Assembly: GCF_900188025.1 (NCBI RefSeq)
Contig: NZ_FZNO01000009.1
Location: forward strand, 62,001 to 126,000
Origin: Blastococcus mobilis
Lineage (GTDB): Bacteria; Actinomycetota; Actinomycetes; Mycobacteriales; Geodermatophilaceae
Direction: 5' to 3'
DNA length: 64,000 nucleotides
Shown: one piece after another, positions 1 through 8,341 of the stretch
Layout: each line of letters begins with the position of its first letter
Numbering within the stretch: position 1 is the stretch's first letter
Notes under the pieces: model-generated
Told to the model about the DNA's origin: nothing
Seen by the model: the letters and a program-made list of their open reading frames with translations, nothing else
Databases searched by the model: none
Translations under genes and position numbers: made by a program

Positions 1-69
1 GTCGAGTGCCGCCCGCACCGCGTCCGGCGAGAGGTCGGGCGCGGGCACGAGGGTGAGGTGCCGGGCCAC
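1..69 (-). CDS. possible 5' end of a divergent gene, cut by the window edge
   Basis: A minus-strand frame opens with GTG at 69 and stays open to the edge, giving 23 codons that begin VARHLTLVPAPDL. A TAGGCT box lies 8 nt upstream on the minus strand (plus 78-83), the same leaderless geometry seen at menC. A men-pathway gene such as menE would fit a position divergent from menC, but 23 residues cannot show this. It could also be chance coding in high-GC DNA. Confidence 0.3.
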   Translation of the reverse strand, partial: MARHLTLVPAPDLSPDAVRAALD

Positions 70-87
70 GACGGGCAAGCCTACGGC

Positions 88-140
88 GGCCCCTGCAGGG
101 GACCGCCGCGAGCAGGCGAGTGGTCGGGGGCAGGGGGTCC
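88..140 (-). repeat. dispersed hairpin repeat, copy 1
   Basis: Read on the minus strand it follows the family pattern GGACCCC, arm CCCCTGC, loop with CTCGC/CTCGCGG, arm GCAGGGG. It lies between the two divergent starts upstream of menC. Confidence 0.6.
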
Positions 141-159
141 TTCTCCTACGCTGGACCGC

Positions 160-1119
160 GTGATCCCTGCCCCCGTCGGCGGCACCGGGCCGGCGCTGGA
201 GGCGCGGGTCTGGTCGGTGCCTCTCCGCACCCGCTTCCGCGGCATCGACGTACGCGACGGCGTGCTGGTGCGCGGCCCTGCCGGGTGGGGCGAGTTCTCC
301 CCGTTCTGGGACTACGACGACGCGGAGAGCCGTCGCTGGTGGGCCGCGGCGGTCGAGGCGGCGGTCGAGGGCTGGCCGGCGCCGCTCCGGTCGTCCGTAC
401 CGGTGAACGTGACCGTCCCTGCGGTCGACGCCGAGCGGGCGCACGCGATCGTCTCGGCGTCCGGGTGCCGGACGGCGAAGGTGAAGGTGGCCGAGCCGGG
501 CCAGTCGCCGGCCGACGACCTCGCGCGGGTGGAGGCGGTGCGGGACGCGCTGGGCCCGGCAGGTGCCATCCGGGTCGACGCCAATGCCGCGTGGGACGTC
601 GACACCGCGGTCGCGCGGATCGGCGAGCTGGACCGGGTGGGGCTCGAGTACGTGGAGCAACCCTGCGCGACGCTGGAGCAGCTCGTGGCGCTGCGCCGTC
701 GGATCGACGTCCGGATCGCCGCCGACGAGGTGGTGCGGCGCTCGGCCGATCCGCTGCGGGTGGACCTGCGGGAGGCGTGCGACGTCGTCGTCCTCAAGGT
801 GCAGCCGCTGGGCGGGGTGCGGGCGGCGCTGCGCGTCGCCGACGCGCACGGCCTGCCGTGCGTGGTGTCGTCGGCGCTGGAGAGCTCCGTCGGGATCGCC
901 GCCGGCGTCGCGCTGGCCGCGGCGCTGCCCGAGCTGCCGTTCGCCTGCGGCCTGGCCACCGTCGCGTTGTTCGCCGACGACGTCACCAGCTCACCGCTGC
1001 TGCCGGTCGACGGCGCCCTGCCGGTGGTCCGGCCGGAGCCGGACCGGCTGGCAGAGGCCGCCGCCGACGCGGACACCGACGCCCGCTGGCGCGCCCGGCT
1101 CGACGCGGTGCGGGCATGA
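160..1119 (+). CDS. menC: o-succinylbenzoate synthase
   Basis: This enolase-superfamily enzyme dehydrates SHCHC to o-succinylbenzoate in menaquinone synthesis (cytoplasm). From the GTG at 160 the protein has 320 residues. The catalytic KxK is at K107/K109 (TAKVKVAE). Metal ligands are D140 (RVDANAAW), E166 (EQPC) and D189 (AADEV), and the second catalytic lysine is K213 (VVLKVQP). The frame is open upstream to 58, but TACGCT at 147-152 sits exactly 7 nt before the GTG, so a leaderless start at 160 is the best choice. It overlaps menD by 4 nt (ATGA), so the two are probably translationally coupled. Confidence 0.93.
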   Translation: MIPAPVGGTGPALEARVWSVPLRTRFRGIDVRDGVLVRGPAGWGEFSPFWDYDDAESRRWWAAAVEAAVEGWPAPLRSSVPVNVTVPAVDAERAHAIVSASGCRTAKVKVAEPGQSPADDLARVEAVRDALGPAGAIRVDANAAWDVDTAVARIGELDRVGLEYVEQPCATLEQLVALRRRIDVRIAADEVVRRSADPLRVDLREACDVVVLKVQPLGGVRAALRVADAHGLPCVVSSALESSVGIAAGVALAAALPELPFACGLATVALFADDVTSSPLLPVDGALPVVRPEPDRLAEAAADADTDARWRARLDAVRA

Positions 1120-2807
1120 ACCCCGCGACCGCCTTCGCCCGTGTGCTGGTCGACGAGCTGCTGCGCGGCGGCGTGACCCACGCGGTGCTGTCGCCCGGCT
1201 CCCGCTCGGCCCCGGTCGCGCTGGCCCTCGCGGACGCGGAACGGGCGGGCGGGCTGCGGCTGCACGTGCGCATCGACGAGCGGACGGCCGGCTTCCTGGC
1301 CCTCGGCCTGGCCAAGGCATCGGGCCGGCCGGTGCCGGTGCTGACGACGTCCGGCACCGCCGCGGCGCACCTGCACGCGGCCGTGCTGGAGGCCGACGCG
1401 AGCGGGGTGCCCCTCCTGGCGCTCACCGCCGACCGCCCCCCGGAGCTGCGGGCCACCGGGGCGAACCAGACGATCGAGCAGGCCGGCCTCTACGGGGGCG
1501 CGGTGCGCGGGGCGGCCGATGTCGGCGTGCCGGAGGCGGGCCGGGAGCAGGCGCAGAACCGCTACTGGCGCTCGCTGGTCGCCAAGGCGCTGCTGACGGC
1601 TCGCGGCGCGCTCTCGACCGATCCGGGCCCCGTGCACCTGAACCTCGCGCTGCGCGAGCCGCTGCTGCCCGATGGCGAGGAGGTCGAGCTCGACGGCCCG
1701 TGGGCCGGCCGGCCCGACGGCGCCCCGTGGACGGCGGGCCGGCCGACGACGAGCGGCACGTCACGGCCCGCGGACTGGCGGCAGCGAACGCTGGTCGTAC
1801 TCGGCGACGGTCCGTCGTCCTGGGGCCGGAGCGCGGCCGAACTGGCGGCGGTCAACGGCTGGCCGGTGGTCGCCGAGCCGTCCAGCGGCGGCTGGTCAGC
1901 TGGCGGGCTGCGGAGTGGGGCGCTGCTGCTCGGTGTGCAGGACTGGCTGGCGGACCACCGTCCCGATCGCGTGGTCGTCGTCGGCCGGCCGACGTTGTCG
2001 CGCCCGGTCAACGCGCTGCTGGCCGATCCGGAGGTCGAGGTGGTCACCACGACCGCGAGCCCTCGGTGGGGCGACGCTGCCCGCGGCAGCGCCTCCGTCG
2101 GTCTCGGGTTCTCCGGGGGGCCGCGGGAGGGCGCGATCATCGAGACAGGGTGGGCGGCGGCATGGCAGGAGGCCGCCGCGCGGGTCGGTGCCGCAGTCGA
2201 CGCGCTGCTGGGCACCGCGCCCGGCCTCACCGCCGCGCGTCTCGCGCGCGACGTCGTGGCCGCGCTGCCTCGGGACGCGCTGCTCATGCTGGGCTCCTCG
2301 ACGCCAGTGCGCGACGTCGACCGGCTGGCCGTACCGCGCTGCGACCTGACGGTGCTCGCCAACCGCGGGGTCGCGGGGATCGACGGCACGATCTCGACGG
2401 CCGTCGGGGCCGCGGCCGTCCACGGCGGCCCGGCGTTCGCGCTGATGGGGGACCTGACGTTCCTGCACGACCTGACCGGCCTGCTCCTCGGCGAGGGGGA
2501 GCCCGCGCCGGACCTGACCGTCGTGGTGCCCGACAACGACGGCGGCGGGATCTTCGCCCAGCTGGAGCCAGGGGAGGACCGGCACGCCCGCGACTACCGG
2601 CGGGTGTTCGGCACGCCGCACGGCCGCGACCTCGTCGCGGTGGCACGGGCACTCGGGTGGGCGGCGACGCGGGTGGACTCCGCCGAGGAGCTGACCGGTG
2701 CGCTGTCGCTCGGCGGGCCGCGGGTCGTCGTCGTCCGCACCGACCAGCGCGCCGAGGCGGCGCTGGGCCGGCAGCTGCGTGAGGCCGCCGCCGTCGCGCT
2801 GTCCTGA
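1116..2807 (+). CDS. menD: SEPHCHC synthase (2-succinyl-5-enolpyruvyl-6-hydroxy-3-cyclohexene-1-carboxylate synthase)
   Basis: This thiamine-diphosphate enzyme joins isochorismate and 2-oxoglutarate at the committed step of menaquinone synthesis. The 563 residues are normal for the family. The N-terminal Pyr domain shows SPGSRSAP, the TSGTAAAHLHAAV segment and TADRPPELR. The C-terminal PP domain has NRGVAGIDGTIST, MGDLTFLHDL and the ThDP/Mg segment VPDNDGGGIF. The ATG overlaps the menC stop. Its substrate isochorismate would come from the minus-strand synthase at 3.9-5.1 kb. The last codons and stop are duplicated downstream as a short tandem repeat. Confidence 0.96.
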   Translation: MNPATAFARVLVDELLRGGVTHAVLSPGSRSAPVALALADAERAGGLRLHVRIDERTAGFLALGLAKASGRPVPVLTTSGTAAAHLHAAVLEADASGVPLLALTADRPPELRATGANQTIEQAGLYGGAVRGAADVGVPEAGREQAQNRYWRSLVAKALLTARGALSTDPGPVHLNLALREPLLPDGEEVELDGPWAGRPDGAPWTAGRPTTSGTSRPADWRQRTLVVLGDGPSSWGRSAAELAAVNGWPVVAEPSSGGWSAGGLRSGALLLGVQDWLADHRPDRVVVVGRPTLSRPVNALLADPEVEVVTTTASPRWGDAARGSASVGLGFSGGPREGAIIETGWAAAWQEAAARVGAAVDALLGTAPGLTAARLARDVVAALPRDALLMLGSSTPVRDVDRLAVPRCDLTVLANRGVAGIDGTISTAVGAAAVHGGPAFALMGDLTFLHDLTGLLLGEGEPAPDLTVVVPDNDGGGIFAQLEPGEDRHARDYRRVFGTPHGRDLVAVARALGWAATRVDSAEELTGALSLGGPRVVVVRTDQRAEAALGRQLREAAAVALS

Positions 2808-2852
2808 GTGCCCTGTCCTGAGTGCGCTGTCCTGAGTTGCCCTGTCCTGAGG
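2796..2852 (+). repeat. 14-15 bp tandem repeat covering the menD stop
   Basis: Four near-identical units of the form GCGCTGTCCTGAGT / GCCCTGTCCTGAGT start at 2796, 2810, 2824 and 2839; the third has one extra T. The first unit contains the last menD codons and the TGA, so the repeat copies the stop region three more times. It looks like slippage or duplication. Confidence 0.85.
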
Positions 2853-2980
2853 CGCCCTCTCCTTCGCGCCCTTTCTTGCGGATCCCTTGCGGTTCCCTGG
2901 CGGTGCGCCTGCGGTTCGGGCTCCAGAGTCGTCCCCGTCGCGGGAGAAGCCCCCGACGATCCGGACCCAGGAGAACCGAC

Positions 2981-3259
2981 ATGACCACCCAGGTGATCGC
3001 CCGCGGCGCCGTGGGCTCGCTCCGCCTCGTCGGCGTCACCGCCGTCGTCGCGGCCGGTATCGCAGGCTTCGCCACCGTCGATGCCGGCGCCACCCCGACC
3101 GAGGTCGTGGTCGTGTCGGCCACGGGTCATCTGCCGCAGCTGCCGCCGCACGTCTGCGACAAGGCGAAGGACCACGTGCCCGGCGCGGCCCGGCCGTTCC
3201 TCAGCTGCCGCGTCATCGGCGACGACGGCCCGATCGAGGGCGGCTCGATCTTCTCCTGA
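2981..3259 (+). CDS. small predicted secreted protein
   Basis: The protein has 92 residues and starts at the ATG behind CCAGGAG. Residues 1-35 look like a Sec signal peptide: a weakly charged start, a hydrophobic stretch (LVGVTAVVAAGIAGF) and a likely cleavage near VDAGA. The mature part is about 55 residues with two cysteines (HVCDK and LSCRV) that could form one disulfide. No family recognised. It lies 72 nt upstream of another exported protein, so the two may be co-transcribed. Confidence 0.7.
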   Translation: MTTQVIARGAVGSLRLVGVTAVVAAGIAGFATVDAGATPTEVVVVSATGHLPQLPPHVCDKAKDHVPGAARPFLSCRVIGDDGPIEGGSIFS

Positions 3260-3331
3260 CCCGCCTGCCGGAGACCGCGATCGCGGCCCCGGTGCCCGCC
3301 ACCAGCACCAGCCCGAGTCGAGAGGTCCGCC

Positions 3332-3838
3332 ATGACCGCCGCACGCACGGCTCCGTCGCCGGAGGACAGCCGCAGCGCTGTCCCCGGCGGAGAGCTCTCC
3401 GTCCGTCGCCGCGGCACGTCCGGCATCCGGCGCGTCGCGGTCCTGATCCTGCTGACCGTCGCCGTGGTCGTCGGGTCGTCGATGCCGTCGTGGGCCTCCT
3501 TCGCCGACACCGCGGCGGTGAGCACGACGGTGGCCACCGCGACCGTCGCACCCCCCACCGGGGTCACCGCCCGCGTCACCAAGTGCACGGGCCGGTTCGT
3601 CAACCTGACGCTGGACTGGACCGCCAGCACGGCCGCGCGGGTGTCGGGGTACCAGGTGCGGGTGTATCTCGGCGAGGCATACCAGGACCAGCCGTCGGCG
3701 GGCGCCGCCACCACCACCTGGCAGGGCAGCCTCGACAGGTACTACGTCGACACCTACACGGTGACCTTCACCGTGCGGACCCTGACCGAGTACGGGTGGA
3801 CGGCGGAGTCGCCCCGCACCGCCCAGGTGGTCTGCTGA
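3332..3838 (+). CDS. exported protein with a fibronectin type III-like domain
   Basis: The 168-residue protein starts at ATG after GAGAGG. Residues about 33-55 are hydrophobic (RVAVLILLTVAVVVGSS), followed by SWASFADTAAVSTT. This resembles the start of SipW/TasA-type exported proteins, where a FxDT segment follows the cleavage site. Residues 70-168 have a beta-sandwich look (VTARVTKCTGRFVNLTLDW ... YQVRVYL ... VTFTVRTL) compatible with FnIII, with cysteines near both ends. It is probably surface-exposed or secreted. The function is unknown. Confidence 0.75.
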   Translation: MTAARTAPSPEDSRSAVPGGELSVRRRGTSGIRRVAVLILLTVAVVVGSSMPSWASFADTAAVSTTVATATVAPPTGVTARVTKCTGRFVNLTLDWTASTAARVSGYQVRVYLGEAYQDQPSAGAATTTWQGSLDRYYVDTYTVTFTVRTLTEYGWTAESPRTAQVVC

Positions 3839-3851
3839 CCGGCGCGCAGGC

Positions 3852-5117
3852 TCAGCCCTCCAGTGCCGCCTGGAAGGCCGCGAACTTCGACTGGGTCTCG
3901 GCCAGCTCGGCGGCCGGGTCGGAGCCGGCGACGATGCCGCAGCCGGCGAACAGCCGGGCGCTGTCGTCCCCCACGAGGTCGGCGCAGCGCAGCGCCAGCC
4001 CGAACTCCCCGTCCCCGCGGGCGTCGAGCCAGCCGACCGGCCCCGCGTAGCGGCCGCGGTCCATGCCCTCGAGCTCGGCGATGACAGCGGTGGCGTCGGG
4101 AGTGGGTGTGCCGCACACCGCGGCGGTGGGGTGGACAGCGCCGACGAGCGCCAGCAGCCCCGCTCGCCCGTGGGCGCCGGTGCGGCGCTGGGTGCCGGTC
4201 ACGTCGCTGGCCAGGTGCCGGACGTTGGCGAGGGTCAGCAGATCGGGCTCCGCCGGGGCGTCCAGCGTCGCGCAGAACGGCTTCAGGGCCCGCACCAGCG
4301 AATCGACGGCGAGCGCGTGCTCGGACCGGTCCTTGGCGGAGCCCATCAGCTCCGCGGCCAGCCGGTCGTCGTGGGCCCCCGCGCCGCGCGGGGCGGTGCC
4401 GGCCAGCACGCGCGCCGACAGTGCCCGGCCGCTGCGGCGCAGCAGCAGCTCGGGAGTGGCACCCAGCAGGCCGTCGACGGCGAAGGTCCAGCAGTCCGGG
4501 AAGCGGGCGGCCAGCCGGCGCAGCAGCCGGCGAGGGTCGAGCGGGAGGTCCGCGGACACCAGCAGGTCGCGGGCGAGCACCACCTTCTGCAGCTCCCCGG
4601 CGTCGATCCGCTCGACCGCCGTGGCGACGGCCGCGCACCAGGTGGCCGGGTCGAGGGCGCCGTCGGCGTACCGCAGGCGCGGAGCGGGCCCGTCGTCCTC
4701 CGGGGCGGGGAGGAGGACCTCCCGTGGGTCGACGTCACCGATCGTCGTCAGCCACCCGACACCGTTCCGCCGTCCCAGGACCACCTGCGGGACGACGAAG
4801 ACCGACGTCCCGGCGGCGGGGTCGAAGGCGATGCTGGCGAACAGGACGGGACCCGAGCCGGGGACGCCGAGTTCGTCCTCGGTGTCGAGACCGCTGGTGT
4901 AGTCGGCCCACCAGGTGGCCGCCTCGTCGAGCGCCCGGGGCCCGGACACCTCGAGGCGCGCGGCCTCCCCCCAGCCCACCAGGCCCTCGCCGCGGCGCAC
5001 CCAGGAGAGAGCGCCCTCGGCCGGCAGCCGGCCGAGCAGTTCGCCGGCGCCCTCCGTCCGGACGGTCGTCACGGTCCGCGCAGCCGCTGCCGGGGAGGTC
5101 AGGGCGGCCGCGGTCAC
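3852..5117 (-). CDS. menF: isochorismate synthase
   Basis: This chorismate-utilising enzyme makes isochorismate, the MenD substrate. It has 421 residues from a GTG start at 5117, with GAGGAGGG just upstream. The C-terminal half carries the family signature: [40 protein letters not shown], and a final [10 protein letters not shown] with ETQSKFAAF. EntC/DhbC enzymes for siderophores look the same, but the context of menC, menD and menG favours menaquinone. The gene is divergent from menG. A TAGGCT box on the minus strand (plus about 5204-5209) could drive it with a leader of about 85 nt. Confidence 0.9.
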   Translation of the reverse strand: MTAAALTSPAAAARTVTTVRTEGAGELLGRLPAEGALSWVRRGEGLVGWGEAARLEVSGPRALDEAATWWADYTSGLDTEDELGVPGSGPVLFASIAFDPAAGTSVFVVPQVVLGRRNGVGWLTTIGDVDPREVLLPAPEDDGPAPRLRYADGALDPATWCAAVATAVERIDAGELQKVVLARDLLVSADLPLDPRRLLRRLAARFPDCWTFAVDGLLGATPELLLRRSGRALSARVLAGTAPRGAGAHDDRLAAELMGSAKDRSEHALAVDSLVRALKPFCATLDAPAEPDLLTLANVRHLASDVTGTQRRTGAHGRAGLLALVGAVHPTAAVCGTPTPDATAVIAELEGMDRGRYAGPVGWLDARGDGEFGLALRCADLVGDDSARLFAGCGIVAGSDPAAELAETQSKFAAFQAALEG

Positions 5118-5230
5118 GGTCCCTCCTCGCTGCCCTGGGCGGGCCCGTGCCCGCGCGGTGCTGTGTCGTCGTGCGTCCTCGCAAGCTCGGGCCGCGTGCC
5201 CAGCCTAGGAGGCCTTGTACCGTCGCCGCC

Positions 5231-5950
5231 GTGGGAGACCGGCGAGACAGCGCACACACCGGTGGCGTGCGGGCGGGGCTGGACAAGCGACCGGCCGACG
5301 TCGCGGCCATGTTCGACCGCGTCGCGCGCCGCTACGACGTCACGAACACGGTCCTCTCGGCCGGACTGGACGCGTCCTGGCGCCGGGCCACGCGGGAGGC
5401 CCTGGGGGCTCGTCCCGGCCAGACCGTGCTCGACGTCGCGGCCGGGACGGCGGTGTCGACCGTCGAACTCGCCGCCGGTGGGGTGACCGCGATCGCGTGC
5501 GACTTCTCCCAGGGGATGCTGCGGGCCGGTGCGTCGCGGCCGGTGCCCAAGGTCGCCGGAGACGCGATGGCGCTGCCGCTGGCCGACGAGAGCGTCGACG
5601 GCGTCGTCATCTCCTTCGGGTTGCGCAACGTGGCCGACCCCGATGCGGCGCTGCGGGAGTTCCGGCGGGTGACGCGCCCCGGCGGCACGCTGGTCGTCTG
5701 CGAGTTCTCCAGCCCGACCTGGACGCCGTTCCGCACCGTCTACACCGAGTACCTGATGAAGGCCCTCCCGCGGATCGCGCGCGCGGTCAGCAGCAATCCC
5801 GAGGCCTACGTCTACCTCGCCGAGTCGATCCGCGCCTGGCCCGACCAGGCCGCGCTGGCCGCACGGATACAGGGGGCCGGCTGGGGCGACGTCGCCTGGC
5901 ACAACCTGACCGGGGGGATCGTCGCGTTGCACCGCGCCCGCCGCCCCTGA
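5231..5950 (+). CDS. menG: demethylmenaquinone methyltransferase
   Basis: This is a SAM-dependent UbiE/MenG C-methyltransferase for the last step of menaquinone synthesis (239 residues from GTG 5231). Visible motifs are [12 protein letters not shown] near the N-terminus, SAM motif [36 protein letters not shown] and FRRVTRPGG followed by CEFSSP. TACCGT at 5218-5223 is 7 nt upstream of the GTG, suggesting a leaderless transcript. An alternative in-frame GTG is at 5267. Confidence 0.93.
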   Translation: MGDRRDSAHTGGVRAGLDKRPADVAAMFDRVARRYDVTNTVLSAGLDASWRRATREALGARPGQTVLDVAAGTAVSTVELAAGGVTAIACDFSQGMLRAGASRPVPKVAGDAMALPLADESVDGVVISFGLRNVADPDAALREFRRVTRPGGTLVVCEFSSPTWTPFRTVYTEYLMKALPRIARAVSSNPEAYVYLAESIRAWPDQAALAARIQGAGWGDVAWHNLTGGIVALHRARRP

Positions 5951-5959
5951 CCCGCAGAG

Positions 5960-6013
5960 GCCCCCTTCCGGGCCCCACCCCGAGCCTCCGAGGGGTGGGG
6001 AGAAGGGGGTCCT
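5960..6013 (-). repeat. dispersed hairpin repeat, copy 2
   Basis: It folds as an outer arm GGCCCCCTT / AAGGGGGTCC and an inner arm CCCCACCC / GGGTGGGG, with CGAGCCTCCGAG as the loop. It directly follows the menG stop and may act as a terminator without a U tract. Confidence 0.65.
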
Positions 6014-6030
6014 TCGACTAGCGTCGGTCC

Positions 6031-6180
6031 ATGACGACCCCGCCCCCGCTGCCGCAGCCGCCGGGTCCCTCGCCATCCCCGACCGATCCGATCCCGCCCC
6101 CGGCCCCCGCGCCGTACCCGACGCCGGATCCCACCGACCCGACGGCGCCGCCCCCGGCGCCGGCACCCGAGCCGCTGTAG
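6031..6180 (+). CDS. 49-residue proline-rich micro-protein
   Basis: ATG 6031 opens a frame of 49 codons encoding an almost pure Pro/Thr/Ala/Asp sequence (MTTPPPLPQPPGPSPSP..., ending APEPL). TAGCGT at 6019-6024 lies 6 nt before the ATG, so the mRNA would be leaderless. It ends 19 nt before the next gene, which has its own CGGAGG site. The composition suggests disorder. It may be a real micro-protein or only the start of the phosphoribosyltransferase transcript. Confidence 0.45.
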   Translation: MTTPPPLPQPPGPSPSPTDPIPPPAPAPYPTPDPTDPTAPPPAPAPEPL

Positions 6181-6199
6181 CCGGAACCCGGAGGTTGCC

Positions 6200-6859
6200 G
6201 TGGCCCGTACGCGCTTCGCCGACCGCCGAGCCGCCGGACGAGCCCTGGGCGAGCGACTGGCCGGCGGGGTGTCAGGGGACGCCGTGGTGCTCGGACTGCC
6301 TCGCGGAGGCGTGGTCGTCGCGGCGGAGGTCGCCTCGGTCCTCGAGATCCCGCTGGACGTCCTCGTCGTCCGCAAGCTGGGGCTGCCCTGGCAGCCGGAG
6401 CTGGCCATGGGGGCGATCGCCGGTGTCGGTGACACCGTGGAGACGGTGCGCGTCGAGTCGGTCCTCGCCGCCGCGGACGTCGCCCCGGCGGCCTTCGAGG
6501 AGGTCCGGCAGCGGGAGCTGACGGAGTTGCGGCGGCGTGAGTCGGCCTATCGGGGCGGCCGTCCGGCGATCGCGCTGGGCGGCCGTCCGGTCGTGGTGGT
6601 CGACGACGGGCTGGCGACCGGGGCCACGATGCGCGCCGCTGTCCTGGCGGTCCGGCGCCAGGCGCCGCTGAGCATCACCGTCGCGGTTCCGGTCGGTTCT
6701 CCCCGCGCCTGCGGCAACCTCGCAGCCGACGTCGACGAGGTCCTCTGCCTCCTGGCGCCCGACTCCTTCCGGGCGGTGGGTCAGGCCTATGCCGACTTCA
6801 CCGCGACCACCGACGAGGAGGTCCGCGCCGCCCTGCACGGTGTCCGGGGAACGGTGTGA
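6200..6859 (+). CDS. phosphoribosyltransferase family protein
   Basis: The protein has 219 residues from a GTG behind CGGAGG. The PRPP-binding loop is clear at residues 131-144 (VVVVDDGLATGATM). An N-terminal LGLPRGGVVVAAEVA segment and RKLGLPWQPELAMGA are typical of the ComF/PRTase-like proteins common in actinobacteria. The real substrate is unknown; purine salvage is not implied. Spacing suggests co-transcription with the proline-rich micro-gene. Confidence 0.85.
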   Translation: MARTRFADRRAAGRALGERLAGGVSGDAVVLGLPRGGVVVAAEVASVLEIPLDVLVVRKLGLPWQPELAMGAIAGVGDTVETVRVESVLAAADVAPAAFEEVRQRELTELRRRESAYRGGRPAIALGGRPVVVVDDGLATGATMRAAVLAVRRQAPLSITVAVPVGSPRACGNLAADVDEVLCLLAPDSFRAVGQAYADFTATTDEEVRAALHGVRGTV

Positions 6860-6906
6860 CGGGACCCCGCCGAGGGGGGTCCTGTCAGGTTGCTCACAGA
6901 CGGGCC

Positions 6907-6912
6907 TAGACT
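6907..6912 (+). promoter_or_regulatory. -10 box for the menJ-like gene
   Basis: TAGACT sits about 14 nt upstream of the Rex-type operator, placing the transcription start near 6919. A weak TGTCAG (6883-6888) lies 18 nt upstream as a possible -35. Confidence 0.5.
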
Positions 6913-6926
6913 CGGGACGACCGACT

Positions 6927-6944
6927 TTGTGAACCAATTCACAA
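6927..6944 (+). promoter_or_regulatory. Rex (redox repressor) operator
   Basis: TTGTGAACCAATTCACAA is an inverted repeat with 7-bp arms and a 4-nt centre. It fits the actinobacterial Rex consensus TGTGAACNNNTTCACA known from Streptomyces. It lies just after the presumed start of transcription of the menJ-like gene, so bound Rex would block transcription when NADH is low. A matching site was not seen at nuoA. Confidence 0.8.
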
Positions 6945-6974
6945 GGGTCCGCAGGTCTTGCGAGGAGGCTCCGG

Positions 6975-8267
6975 GTGCCCGGCACGACGACCACCCCACC
7001 GCTCGGCGCGGCACAGCGCGCCGACGTGGTCGTGGTCGGCGCCGGCCCGGCCGGGTCCAGCGCCGCCTGGTGGCTGGCGCAGGCCGGGCGGGAGGTCGTC
7101 GTCCTGGAGAAGGCCACGTTCCCGCGGGAGAAGGTCTGCGGCGACGGGCTCACCCCGCGCGGGGTCAAGGCGCTCGAGGACATGGGGGTCGACACCTCCC
7201 CGGCGGCCGGGTGGGTCCGCCACAAGGGCCTGCGGGTGCACGGCGGCGGCGAAACCATCGAGGTGGACTGGCCGAAGCTGCACCGGTGGCCGGACTACAG
7301 CCTCGTCCGGCCCCGCAGGGAGCTCGATGCCATGCTCGCCGGCCGCGCCGAGGCCGCCGGCGCCCGGGTGCGCACCGGGACGACGGTCACCGGCCCCCTC
7401 CTGGACGAGGCCGGGCGGGTCGCCGGTGTCCGCACCGAGGCGGGGCCGGCGAGCGAACCGGGCCAGGTGCTCGCGCCGCTCGTGGTCTCCGCGGAAGGGG
7501 TCTCCGGGCGCCTGGCGAAGGCCCTGGGGCTGCTCCGCCGCGAGGACCGCCCGCTCGGGATCGCCGTCCGCCGGTACGTCCGCAGCCCACGCACCCACGA
7601 CGACTACCTCGACATCTCCTTCGACCTCGCCCCCGAGGGCCCGACCGCTGCCGCCATGCCCGGCTACGGCTGGATCTTCGGGATGGGCGACGGGACGGCC
7701 AACGTGGGCTTCGGCCTGCTCGACACCCGGCGCTCCGACGGCGGCGACCACCGCGAGGTGCTGCGCCGGTGGCTGGCCACGTTCCCGACCGAGGAGCATC
7801 TCGGTGAGGTGGACGCGACGAGCCCGCTGCGCGGCGCGGGTCTGCCCATGGCCCTGCACCGGCAGCCCGCGTACACCCGAGGGCTGCTGCTCGCCGGTGA
7901 CGCCGCCGGGACGGTCAACCCGTTCAACGGCGAGGGGATCAGCTATGCCATGGAGTCCGGCCGCATGGCCGCGGAGACGGCGGCCGACGCGCTGGCTCGC
8001 CCCGAGGGCCCCGCGCGCGAGTCGGTGCTGCGGCGCTATCCCGAGCGGCTGCGCGCTGCCTACGGCCGGCACCACCGCCTCGGGGTCGGCTTCCTGGCAC
8101 TGCTCGCCCGCCCGGACGTCGTCCGGTTCGCCACCGCACACGGCCTCAAGCGGCCCGCGCTGGTGAACATCGCGCTGCGGCTCATGGGCAACCTCAGCGA
8201 CGGCCGGGACGGCGACGGCGTGGACCGTGCCATCTCCGTCCTCACCCGTCTGGCGCCGGCGGTCTGA
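6975..8267 (+). CDS. menJ: FAD-dependent geranylgeranyl reductase family protein, probable menaquinone isoprenyl reductase
   Basis: The protein has 430 residues from a GTG with GAGGAGG upstream. It shows an N-terminal FAD-binding GxGxxG (VVVVGAGPAGSSAAWWL) ending in VVLEK, then the family motif CGDGLTPRGVKAL, and a second FAD motif LLLAGDAAGTVNPFNGEGISYAMESG. In mycobacteria the homologous MenJ saturates one isoprene unit of menaquinone-9. The place beside nuo and a polyprenyl synthase supports a quinone role. Regulation by Rex is indicated by the operator at 6927-6944. Confidence 0.88.
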   Translation: MPGTTTTPPLGAAQRADVVVVGAGPAGSSAAWWLAQAGREVVVLEKATFPREKVCGDGLTPRGVKALEDMGVDTSPAAGWVRHKGLRVHGGGETIEVDWPKLHRWPDYSLVRPRRELDAMLAGRAEAAGARVRTGTTVTGPLLDEAGRVAGVRTEAGPASEPGQVLAPLVVSAEGVSGRLAKALGLLRREDRPLGIAVRRYVRSPRTHDDYLDISFDLAPEGPTAAAMPGYGWIFGMGDGTANVGFGLLDTRRSDGGDHREVLRRWLATFPTEEHLGEVDATSPLRGAGLPMALHRQPAYTRGLLLAGDAAGTVNPFNGEGISYAMESGRMAAETAADALARPEGPARESVLRRYPERLRAAYGRHHRLGVGFLALLARPDVVRFATAHGLKRPALVNIALRLMGNLSDGRDGDGVDRAISVLTRLAPAV

Positions 8268-8341
8268 CGTGCGCCGCTACCCGTGTCCCGACACGCTCCG
8301 TAAGCGTTCCACTCATGCGCGGAACGTGATCGTCCTCACCG

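Noticed and set aside
4131..5486. Long open frames on the opposite strand or in other frames of menF and menG
   Set aside because: They have the Arg/Pro/Gly/Ala composition expected of high-GC shadow frames and no motifs, while the menF and menG frames are clear.
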